DNA from: Mycoplasma sp. (ex Biomphalaria glabrata)
GTDB lineage: Bacteria; Bacillota_I; Bacilli_A; Mycoplasmatales; GCF-1484045
Reading direction: 5' to 3'
Assembly (NCBI RefSeq): GCF_001484045.1
Contig: NZ_CP013128.1
Location: 352,283-416,282, forward strand
Length of the DNA: 64,000 bases
The notes beneath the pieces were generated by a model. That model saw only the letters and a list, made by a program, of their open reading frames with translations. It had not been told where the DNA came from and searched no databases. The translations under genes and the position numbers were made by a program. Shown one piece after another: positions 10,747 to 20,656 of this stretch (position 1 is the stretch's first letter; each line of letters opens with the position of its first letter).

Positions 10747-12077
10747 ATGTTAGAAAAAATAATATCTCTTTCTAGTGCTCCATTTAAAGGTGCTATTGCT
10801 ATTATAAGAATGAGTGGAGATGATTGTATAAATACTTTTCAATATTTCTTTTCTAATAAAGAAAAATTAGAACACGGAAGATTTTATTATGGGAAAATTA
10901 TAAACAATCAAGAAATTGTTGACGAAGTTATTGCTCTAATTTATAAAAAACCTAATTCATTCACTGGTGAAGAAATGGTTGAAATTAATTGTCACGGAAG
11001 TTTGTATGTTGTTGATCAAATAATTTCGTTATTTATACAAAATGGATTTAGGCAAGCAAATAAAGGCGAGTTCACACTACGAGCATTTTTAAATAATAAA
11101 ATAAATTTAATTCAAGCTGAATCAATTAATGATCTTGTTAATAGCAGAAATGAAATTTCAAGGAAAATTTCTATAAATAATTTAGTTAACAGAGCTGATA
11201 ATAAAATAAAAATAATTAAAGAAAAAATTTTAAATTTAATAACTGATATAGAAGTGAAAATTGATTACCCAGAATATTATGACATTATTGAAAAACTACA
11301 CGAGGAATTGAAAAATAATTTATTAATTATAATTAAAGAATTGCAAGTAATAGAATCAAAATCTATTTTATCTCAACCTTTACTAAATGGTATAAAAACA
11401 GCTATTATAGGAAAACCTAATGTTGGAAAATCTAGTTTATTAAACTGTTTAATAAAAGAAGACAAAGCTATAGTTTCTCATATTCCAGGAACAACAAGAG
11501 ATTATGTTGAGGGTGAAGTTCTAATAAATGATATTTTATTAAAAATAATTGATACTGCAGGAATCAGAAAAACAAAAAATTTATTAGAAAAACAAGGTAT
11601 TGAAAGATCAATAAAAATTGCTCAACACGCTGATATTGTTATATTTTTGATAGATTCAGAATTAGAAAAAATTTCTTCTGAGGAAAAAAAATAATTAGTA
11701 ACATAGATAAAAACAAAATCATTTTTGTTCGAAATAAAAAAGATTTATTAAGCGTTAGAGAAGATTTTAACACACCATTTATTTCTACAAAAAATAATGA
11801 CATTGAAGAATTAGTAAATATTTTAGTTAAAAAATTTAAAAATTTTCAAATTAATTCAAGCGATCTAGTATTAACGAATGTTCGTCAAATTAGTTACATA
11901 AAATCTTTATCTAAATCTTTAAAATTAATTAATAAAATGTTGGATGGAAAACAAAATTTGGAATTAATTTCATTAGAATTACAAAAAACATTGTTATTTA
12001 TAAATGAATTATTAGGTGAAGATTATTCAGAGGAAATTATTACAAATTTATTTAAGAATTATTGTTTAGGTAAATAA
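10747..12077 (+). CDS. mnmE: tRNA modification GTPase MnmE, one frame break
   Basis: MnmE with MnmG modifies the wobble uridine of certain tRNAs. The N-terminal folate-binding domain (1-~115), the helical domain and the G domain (P-loop GKPNVGKSS 222-230, DTAG 269-272) read in one frame until EEKK at 315. That frame stops at TAA just after an A8 tract (11684-11691). One more A continues as IISNIDKNKIIFVRNKKDL, with the NKxD motif, and ends YCLGK, the conserved cysteine motif. The repaired protein is 443 residues, normal for the family. Confidence 0.88.
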
Positions 12078-12100
12078 GATAAAATAAAAGTAAGGAAATT

Positions 12101-12892
12101 ATGAACGGTTATATCGATACACATTGTCACCTTAATAGTGAGTTATATGAAAATGAAAATGTTCCAATTGATGAATTAATATCACAAGCAACAACTAATG
12201 AAATAATTTCGTTAGTTAATGTTGGAACTACTATTGAAGATAGTAAAAAAGTTGTTGAAACGGCAACTGTGAAAAAAAACATTTATGCTGCTATAGGTGT
12301 TCATCCAAATTATGTTTTGGATAATAAAATTAGCCCTAATGATATTGAAATTTTAAATGAGTTATCTAAAAATAAAAAAGTAATTGCGATCGGTGAAATT
12401 GGTTTGGATTATCATTACGCACGTTCTATTGAACAGAGAAAAAATCAATTAATTACTTTCACTAAACAAATAGAATTATCACTAGATAAAAAATTACCCG
12501 TAATAATTCATTGTCGCGATGCATGAAGTGATTTAGTAAATGTTTTAAGAAAATATAAAAATAAAGGAATAAAAGGAATAGTACATTGTTATTCAGGTGA
12601 TTTATCAGTAGCAAAAGAATTAGTACAAATGGGTTTCTATATATCATTTTCAGGAATTATCACATTTAAGAATGCTGTTGAAATAAGAGAAGTTGTTGAT
12701 TGATGTCCTATTCAAAATTTACTTATTGAAACAGATTCTCCTTATTTATCGCCAGAACCATATAGGGGAAAATTGAATCGTCCGGAATATGTTGTCTTTG
12801 TAGCTAAAAAGATTGCTGAGATTAAAAAAATAACATTAGATCAATTAAGCTTGCAATTGATCGATAATGTTGCAAATATTTTAGGAATTTAA
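12101..12892 (+). CDS. tatD: TatD-family metal-dependent DNase
   Basis: TIM-barrel nuclease of the TatD family (263 residues, normal). Metal ligands are visible in DTHCHL (residues 6-11), [22 protein letters not shown] and ETDSPYL. The ribosome-binding site AAGGAA precedes the start. Its stop overlaps the next ATG (TAATG). Adjacency of tatD and rsmA is shared with Bacillus, and adjacency of mnmE and tatD with Mycoplasma genitalium. Confidence 0.93.
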
Positions 12893-14409
12893 TGAATCAC
12901 CACTTTTTTAAAAAAAAATGAGGACAAAACTTTCTAAGAAATAATCACATTATAGAAAAAATTATTGATCAAATAGATAATGATTCTTATGTAATAGAGG
13001 TTGGTCCAGGAGATGGTGCACTAACGAAAAGAATACTTTCTAAAGTTAAAAAACTTGTGGCAATAGAAATCGATAGTGATTTAATTGAGAAATTAAATAA
13101 TGAAATTAAAGATGAAAAATTTAAACTAATTAATTATGATGTAATGAAAATAGATTTTAATTCTTTTATTAATGAACATTTTCAAAGTGCAAAAAAAATT
13201 ACATTAGTTTCGAATTTACCTTATAACATTAGTTCTCAAGTTTTATTTAAAATATATGAAAATTATGATTTATTTGATAAAGCTATATTAATGTTGCAAA
13301 AAGAAGTCGCTGACAAATTAAATGCTAACCCATCAGACGAAAATTATAGTAATATTACTGTTGCTACAAAAACTATTTGCAGTTATCAAGAAATTGCTTT
13401 TGTTGGAAGAAACAATTTTTTTCCAGTACCAAATGTCGACAGTAAAGTTTTTAAATTAACATTTAATAAAAATTTAGACGGGATAGATTTAAATAAATTT
13501 TTAAATTATTTAAAGAAAATTTTTTTGCATCGAAGAAAAACATTAAAAAATAATTTAAAAAACTTTCATATAAACGATGAAAAAATAGATAATTTGCTAA
13601 ATATAAAAAAATTAAATAAAACTATTAGACCTGAAGAATTGAACGAAAAAAATCATCTTTCATTGTTTTTTTTATTAAATGATTTTAACTTGATTAAATC
13701 AAACGCCAAAATAACTTTGGCTTTGTCTGTTGGAAAGAAAATAAATGATTATCATGAAATTTTAGGTATATATTATCCTATTTTTAATTTATATGATGAA
13801 ATCTTTATTAAAGAATCAAATACAAATAAAGTAAATTTTTACCCATCACAAATATATAATTCCACTATTGATAAAATTTTAAAGAAAAATTTAACTGAAA
13901 AAAAATACGAGATTTTTGTGATAAAAAACATTCCGCTAGGTTCAGGAATGGCAGGCGGCAGTTCTAATGCATGATTTTTTTTAGATTATATTAACAATAA
14001 AAATTCTTTAAATTTAAGTAAAAATGAAATTGAAAATATACTTAAACCTATTTCAACTGATTCATTATTTTTTATTAATAATAGTTTGTCGTTAGTTTCC
14101 GGTAATGGTGAAATTCTTGAAGAAATAGACACAAAATTAAAGCTAGATGTTGAATTATTTTTTAGTGAAATTAATTCCTCCACCAAAAAAGTCTATGAAG
14201 AATTTGATCGAATAACTAATGATCCGAAAATTAATAATGACAAAATTAATTTAATTGTAAATTCACTTAAAAATGATGATTTAAAAAATGTTAAAAATCA
14301 TTTATTTAATGACCTATCACTAGCATTTAAAAATCTTTATAATTTAAATATAAATTGAAAGGATAAAAAACTAACAGGTAGTGGTTCAACGCTGTTCGTT
14401 GTTAAATAA
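12892..14409 (+). CDS. rsmA-ispE: in-frame fusion: 16S rRNA dimethyladenosine transferase + CDP-ME kinase
   Basis: One open frame of 505 codons without a stop. Residues 1-~266 are RsmA/KsgA, which dimethylates A1518/A1519 of 16S rRNA: KKWGQNFLRN, the SAM motif EVGPGDGALT (~36-45), NLPYNIS (108-114) and FFPVPNVDSKV. Residues ~267-505 are IspE, the kinase of the MEP isoprenoid pathway: SNAKITL with Lys273, DYHEI, the ATP motif GSGMAGGSSNA (350-360), Asp390 in STDSLFF and GSGSTLFVV near the end. No stop and no in-frame ATG separate them; TTG at 13690 is the only plausible internal start. Bacillus has the same order as separate genes. The IspE half is short (about 239 residues). Confidence 0.87.
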
Positions 14410-14410
14410 T

Positions 14411-15382
14411 ATGCAAAATAATCAACAAATCATTTTCGGTCTATCAAGATCTTTAGAATTAGCTAAGAAAGTTTCAAAACAGGCATCAATTTTATTAGGT
14501 GAAGTGGAAAAATTAGAATTTAAAGACGGGGAAATTCTTGTAAAACCCGTCAATACAGTTAGAGGTAAGGATGTTTTTATTATTCAAAGTACTTCTAAAC
14601 CGGTTAATGATTCAATAATGGAATTGTTAATTTTTATAGATGCATGCACACGCGCTTCAGCTAGGAGTATAAGTTTAGTTATTCCTTATTTTGGTTATGC
14701 TAGACAAGATAGAAAAAGTAAAGTACATGAACCGATTACTTCAAAATTAATAGCTAAATTAATAAGTACATTGAAAGTCGAACGTGTAATTACATTTGAT
14801 TTGCATTGTCCACAAATAGAGGGTTTTTTTGATGTTCCTGTTGATAATTTGAATGCATTACCAACTCTTTGCAATCATATTGTTAATAAGCAACTTAAAA
14901 ACCTTGTGGTAGTTTCTCCAGATCAAGGTGGTGTTGTTAGAGCTAGAAAACTAGCAGAATCATTAGATACTTCATTGGCGATTATTGATAAAAGAAGACA
15001 TATAGCTAATAAATCTGAGGTTATGAATATTCTTGGAGATGTGGAAAATAAAAATTGTCTTTTAATAGATGATATGATTGATACCGGAGGAACAATTATT
15101 AATGCCGCTAATGCTTTAAAAAGTAAAGGAGCTAATAAAATTTATGTAGCATGTACGCACGGTTTATTTAATGGAGATGCTGTAGAAAAATTTAATAATG
15201 CATCGTCTATTGACAATATAATTACAACAGACACAATAACTTTAGATAAAAAAATTACTAAATTAGAAGTTATCACGATATCAGATTTCTTGGCTGATGT
15301 AATTAAGGCTATTATTGAATCAAAACCAATTGGTAGTGTTTACAAAGAACATACAAAAGTTTTACCAACATCATGAAATTAA
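14411..15382 (+). CDS. prs: ribose-phosphate pyrophosphokinase
   Basis: Makes PRPP from ribose 5-phosphate and ATP for nucleotide synthesis. The 323-residue protein has FKDGEILVKP near the N-terminus, YFGYARQDRK (ATP loop), VVVSPDQGGVVRA and the PRPP-binding loop LLIDDMIDTGGT. The start at 14411 is chosen because an in-frame upstream start would lie inside ispE and adds nothing conserved. The true stop (TAA at 15380-15382) comes two codons after a TGA, so it overlaps pth by 10 bases. There is one base between the ispE stop and this ATG. Confidence 0.94.
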
Positions 15383-15927
15383 TTGTAGGATTGGGTAATC
15401 CGGGAAAAGAATACGAAAAAACAAGACACAATGTTGGTTTTTTAGCTATTGATCATTACATAGAAACAAATAATCTTGGAAATTATTCAAAACATCAATT
15501 TGGTGAGTATATTAAATGTCAAGAAAAAGGTGCTATTTTTGCAAAACCAACAACTTATATGAATTTAAGTGGGACATTTGTTTGTTATTTAGCTGGTTAT
15601 TTTAAAATTAATGTAAGTGATATATTCGTGATTTATGACGATATTTCATTTGAAATAGGTAAATTTAAATTAAAGCAAAACGGAACATCTGGCGGGCACA
15701 ACGGAATAGATGACATTATTAAAAATTTTAAAACAACAGAAATTAAAAGACTAAAAATAGGTATTTATTCACCTCACCAATCATCAATGAAACATTTTGT
15801 TCTTTCAAAATTTAGGAATGACGAGTTAGAGAAATTACAAAAATTATTTGAAACAACAGATAGGATAATAGAAAGTTTTTTAGCAAAAGATTTTACAAAA
15901 ATACAAAATGAATTTAACTCAAAGTAA
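15373..15927 (+). CDS. pth: peptidyl-tRNA hydrolase
   Basis: Releases tRNA from peptidyl-tRNA that drops off ribosomes. The 184 residues show LIVGLGNPGKEYEKTRHNVGF with the catalytic histidine, KPTTYMNLSG and IYDDISFEIG. Both ends overlap neighbours (prs by 10 bases, tilS by 20), so prs-pth-tilS are likely coupled. Confidence 0.95.
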   Translation: MKLIVGLGNPGKEYEKTRHNVGFLAIDHYIETNNLGNYSKHQFGEYIKCQEKGAIFAKPTTYMNLSGTFVCYLAGYFKINVSDIFVIYDDISFEIGKFKLKQNGTSGGHNGIDDIIKNFKTTEIKRLKIGIYSPHQSSMKHFVLSKFRNDELEKLQKLFETTDRIIESFLAKDFTKIQNEFNSK

Positions 15928-17119
15928 TTATAACAATTTAGAAGATGTTTATTTAGTCGGGATCAGTGGTGGTCCAGATAGTGTATATTTACTACATTAC
16001 TTATTAAACAAAGGATACAAAAAACTAATTCTAGTCCATATTAACTACAATAAACGTCCAACAAGTAATCGGGACGAAGAAATTGTTAATCAATTAGCTA
16101 ATAAGTTCTTTCTTCCTTTTGAAACACTTAATGTTACTGAAGAATTGCAAGGTAATTTTCAAAATTGAGCAAGAAAAATAAGATTATCATTTTTTAAAAA
16201 AAATATTAATAAATATAAGGCAAAGGGTGTTTTTTTAGGACACAATTTAAATGATCAAGTGGAAACATTTTTAATTAAAAAACATCAACGTAAAACCTTA
16301 AATTTTTCTGGAATAAAGAATATTCAATTAGTTAACGATATTTATTTATTTAGACCTATTCTAGAAATTTCTAGACAGCAAATTATCGAATTTTTAGACA
16401 GCAATAAAATTAATTATGGAATTGATGAAACTAATGATTCTGAAATTTATTTAAGAAATAGCATTAGAAAAAATATTAAAAATTATGAGCATCACGAAAT
16501 TTTACAAAAAATTAAAGAAAATAAGATAAAAGAAGAACAAATCGTTAATCTAATTAAAAAAAATTCTAGTAATTTATTTTATATAACTAATTTTCTTTCC
16601 CTAAATAAGGAAGAAAAATTTTTTTTCTTCAAAATATGAACTAATTATTCATTATCATTAAAAAATATTGAAAACATAACTTGTTTTCTTGCAAAGAAAA
16701 CAAATCCTAATGGCATTTTTGAATTAAAACAAATTAAAATTACAAAACAATATGATCAATTTTTTTTACAAGAATTAGAGCAAAAAAACATTAGCAAATA
16801 TGAAGTTATTATTGAAAATAAAAACTTTTCTTTTCAAAATGAATATTTATCTATTAGTTCTTCATTTAAAATTGATCACAAATACTGAGAATTTTGCGGA
16901 AATTTTCCATTAAAAATCAGAAATTACGAATCTCTAGATAAAATTAATGAAAAAAAAATTAGTAAATTATTTATTAAGAACAAAATTCCTCTAAACTACA
17001 GGAAAAAATGACCAGTTATCGTTGATTTGAACGAACAAGTAATTTCGGTTATTGGTATTAAAAACATTAATTCAAATGAATGTTTAAAAAAATTATCTAT
17101 ATATTATAAAATAATATAG
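15908..17119 (+). CDS. tilS: tRNA(Ile)-lysidine synthase
   Basis: Converts C34 of tRNA-Ile(CAU) to lysidine so that AUA codons are read as isoleucine, a vital step in such an AT-rich genome. The 403 residues include the PP-loop SGGPDS (about residues 19-24), HINYNKR and GHNLNDQVETFLIK. The weakly conserved C-terminal region is present. Five TGA codons are read as Trp. Followed by hpt and ftsH exactly as in Bacillus. Confidence 0.92.
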
Positions 17120-17122
17120 ATT

Positions 17123-17632
17123 ATGAAAAAATTAATAACAAAAGAACAATTGCACGCAAGAAATATCGAGATAGCGAAAGAAATTAGTAATATTTATGGT
17201 GATGAAGAATTAACTTGCATTGTTCTTTTGAGGGGGGCTTTCTTCTTTGGTTCAGATTTATGTAAATTATTAAATAACATTAAAATTGATTTCTTAATTT
17301 CAACATCGTATGAAGGTCAAAAAAGTAAAACGAATCTTGGATATAATTTGATTTCAGATATTAGAGAAGATATTGTAGGTAAAAATGTGCTAATTATCGA
17401 AGATATTATTGATTCTGGTGATAGCATGATTGATACAATTAATATAATTAGATTAAAAAAACCAAAATCAATTACAGTGGTTTCTTGTTTAAAAAGAAAA
17501 AAAATGATTAAGTTCATTCCGTCAGATCATTTTATTTATGGTTTTGAAGTAGGAGAAGGATTTCTTGTGGGTTATGGACTTGATCATAATCAAAAACAGC
17601 GTGAATTAGAAGATATTTATACAATTGAATAA
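17123..17632 (+). CDS. hpt: hypoxanthine phosphoribosyltransferase
   Basis: Purine salvage enzyme that makes IMP/GMP from bases and PRPP. At 169 residues it has normal length, with LLRGAFFFGSDL, the PRPP motif VLIIEDIIDSGDSM and the C-terminal GYGLDHNQKQRELEDIY. It begins 3 bases after tilS and probably ends the prs-hpt run, since a strong promoter for ftsH follows. Confidence 0.94.
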   Translation: MKKLITKEQLHARNIEIAKEISNIYGDEELTCIVLLRGAFFFGSDLCKLLNNIKIDFLISTSYEGQKSKTNLGYNLISDIREDIVGKNVLIIEDIIDSGDSMIDTINIIRLKKPKSITVVSCLKRKKMIKFIPSDHFIYGFEVGEGFLVGYGLDHNQKQRELEDIYTIE

Positions 17633-17635
17633 AAT

Positions 17636-17664
17636 TTGTAATGGAAAAGTTAATAAATTATAAT
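17636..17664 (+). promoter_or_regulatory. probable ftsH promoter
   Basis: TTGTAA, a spacer of 17 bases and a perfect TATAAT lie 30 bases before the ftsH start. A GTGAGAA stretch acts as a weak ribosome-binding site. No CIRCE heat-shock element was seen. Confidence 0.6.
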
Positions 17665-17693
17665 AATTTTATCTTTTGCGAAAGTGAGAATTA

Positions 17694-19724
17694 ATGGATA
17701 AAAATAAGAAACCTCAAAATAATACTGAAAAAAATAACAATATAAGAAAAATCATTATATGATGTACAGCTTTAGCAATAATAGGTGTTATTGTTTACTT
17801 CTTATTTTTCTATTCTCCTTATGGCGAAATAAGCATATACGACTTAATTAACCATTTAGGTAATGGTTGAAAAATTAGTAAAGGAACACTATATTTTGAT
17901 TCGGCCGTGTATACAGGTTATTTTGATTTAATTGATCCTAGTGGTAAACATCATCTTGTAGAAGTTTCCTTTTTAAATGCGGCTTTTCCTGGTGGCACTG
18001 AAACATTTTTAGATAAACTTTTAAATCTAGATGGAGGACATGTCATTCAAATTCATAAGAATGAAGGTCCAAGTTTTTGAGAGTCACTTTTAAGTAGTTT
18101 AATTCCGGTTTTATTAATCGGAGCTTTAATGTTTTTCCTATTCAAAAATATTGCTAAATCAGGAAAAATGGACATGGGTTTTGATAGCAAATCAAAAGCT
18201 AAAATTTCAACATCTAATTTAACATTTAATGATGTTGCTGGTTATAAAGAAGAGAAGGAAGAACTACAAGAAATTGTGTCATTTTTAACATCTCCTGAGA
18301 AATTTAATGCGATGGGTGTTAGATTACCGCGCGGAGTATTGTTGGTAGGTCCCGCTGGAACTGGAAAAACATTATTAGCTAAAGCTGTTGCTGGTGAAGC
18401 GAATGTACCTTTCTTTTCGGTATCAGGATCAGATTTTGTAGAAATGTTTGTAGGTTTAGGAGCTTCAAGAGTAAGAGATTTATTTAAAACGGCTCGTAAA
18501 ATGTCTCCTTGTATAATTTTCTTTGATGAAATTGATGCTGTTGGTCGAAGTAGAGGAATTGGTATCGGTGGCGGAAACGATGAAAGAGAACAAACTTTAA
18601 ACCAAATTCTTGTTGAATTGGACGGATTTAATACTTCTAGTGGAATAGTTGTTATGGCTGCAACAAATCGCGCAGAAGTTTTAGATCCCGCATTATTAAG
18701 ACCAGGTCGTTTTGATAGAAAGGTAAATTTTCATCTACCTAACTTACAAGAACGTATGCAAATTTTAAAAATTCATGCAAAAAATAAAAATTTTGATGTC
18801 ACTGTAGATTTTGAATTAATAGGAAGAAAGACGGCTGGTTTTAGTGGTGCTGAATTAGAAAATTTAATCAATGAAGCTGCCATTTTAGCTGTTCGTTTCG
18901 GTAAAACGATAGTAACTAATGATGAAATTAACGAATCATTCGATAGAATTATTGCAGGTTTATCTAAAGTTTCGAAAGTTTACACAAAACATGAAAAAGA
19001 ATTAATTGCTTATCATGAAGCAGGGCATGCATTAATTGGTTTAAAAATGGAAACAGGTGATAAAGTTACTAAAGTTTCGATAGTTCCTAGAGGAAACGCT
19101 GGAGGATATACTTTATCAACTCCAGAAGAAGATAATTCTTTAATGCCTAAAAAACAATTAGTTTCAAAAATAATTACTTTCCTTGGAGGAAGGGCATCAG
19201 AAGAATTAATTTTCGGTAAAGATAACATAACAACCGGAGCTGTTAATGATTTTGAGGTTTCATCAGACATAATTCGTAGAATGGTAACTGTATTTGGAAT
19301 GAGTGAATTAGGCATGGTAAACTACGCAATTGTTACATCAAATAATTCCTCAGGTTATGCCATCCCAAGAGAAGTAACAATCTCGGATAAAAAATTAAAT
19401 CAAATAGATGAAATTGTAGAAAAAACAATGATTGAATGTTACGATCAATCTAAAAAAATATTAAAAAAATATCGTAAGGAATTAGATTTAATAGCACAAG
19501 GATTGCTAAAATATGAAACTTTGGATGAAGAAGATTTGAAACAAATACTTGAAACTCATACAATTCCTGAAAAAAATGTTGAAGATTTAGCACACAATAA
19601 GTTAAGAAAAGTAAATTTAAATAAGATAGAAGATATAAAGAAAGTAAAAAAAGTTTATACTAACAATCCAGCGGTTAGTGTAAAAAGTTTAGAAAAAGAC
19701 ACTGATACTGATAAAAAAGATTAG
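17694..19724 (+). CDS. ftsH: ATP-dependent zinc metalloprotease FtsH
   Basis: Membrane-anchored AAA+ protease that degrades misfolded membrane proteins and regulators. The 676 residues comprise TM1 (~24-43), an extracytoplasmic domain, TM2 (~135-150), the AAA domain (Walker A GPAGTGKT 219-226, Walker B IIFFDEIDAVG, second region of homology) and the zinc protease motif HEAGH (441-445). The C-terminal tail is lysine-rich. All of TM1 and the outer domain are recovered only when TGA is read as Trp. Confidence 0.96.
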
Positions 19725-19741
19725 TTCAAAAAGGGGAACAC

Positions 19742-20653
19742 ATGTCTAAAACAGAAGTAACACAAGAAGAAAAAAAAGAGATATCTAAGCAAAAACGCGA
19801 AGATAAAATAAAATTTAAGGAAGCAAAAAAAATTCAGAAGCAACTTTTAAAACAGGCGGCTATGACAAGAAAGAAATATTCTACACGCATTATTCGTGGA
19901 GATGTTATTGCAACAACTGGTATCAAACCAGATCTAGAGCAACACATTATTGAAGTTTCACAAGTCCGTAAATCATACACACAAGGAGCTAATAGTTTTC
20001 AAGTTTTGAAAAATATTGATTTGAAAATAAAGCGTGGTGATTTTGTCGTTATTTTAGGGCCTTCAGGTTCAGGAAAAACAACGTTACTTAATGTAATTAG
20101 TGGACTAGATACTATTGACAGTGGTGATATTTTAGTTGATGGTTATAACATTGCATTATTGAAAGATAAGCATTTAACTGAGTTTAGAAGAAACAAAATA
20201 GGTTTTGTTTTCCAACAATACAATTTACTTCCTCATTTAACTGCAAAAGAAAATGCTGAAGTTGGAGCTAACCTAAATAGAAACAAGAAAAGTGAATTAA
20301 AAATAGATAAAATTTTTAAAATGATTTGATTAGAAGATCATATGCATAAATTTCCTTATCAATTATCTGGTGGTCAACAACAGCGTGTAAGTATCGCTAG
20401 AGCTTTGGCAAAAGAACCTTCAATATTGTTTTGTGATGAACCAACCGGAGCACTAGATGAAGCCACAGGAAGAATTGTCCTTGAAGTTTTAGTTAATATT
20501 AATAAAAAAAATAAAACAACTATTATTCTTGTTACGCATAATCCAAATATTGCTGAAATTGCTAATTCAGTTATTACCATTGTGAATGGTGGAATCCAGT
20601 CTTATAAAACAATTAAGGATCCAAAATCTCCAAAAGAAATTAATTGAGCGTAG
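19742..20653 (+). CDS. ABC transporter ATP-binding protein (FtsE/MacB/LolD type)
   Basis: ATPase of a lipoprotein-releasing/MacB-type ABC system (303 residues). The first ~75 residues are lysine-rich and outside the domain. Walker [10 protein letters not shown] is at about 106-114, the signature LSGGQQQR at ~209-216, Walker [15 protein letters not shown] follows and the switch histidine is in VTHN. It sits 18 bases after ftsH with a good AAAGGGG site and just before three FtsX-like permease genes, which it probably energises. The exported substrate cannot be told from sequence. Confidence 0.9.
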
Positions 20654-20656
20654 TAG

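Noticed and set aside
14381-14410. Longer N-terminus for prs
   Set aside because: It lies inside the ispE end, adds no conserved residues, and 14411 is a better start.
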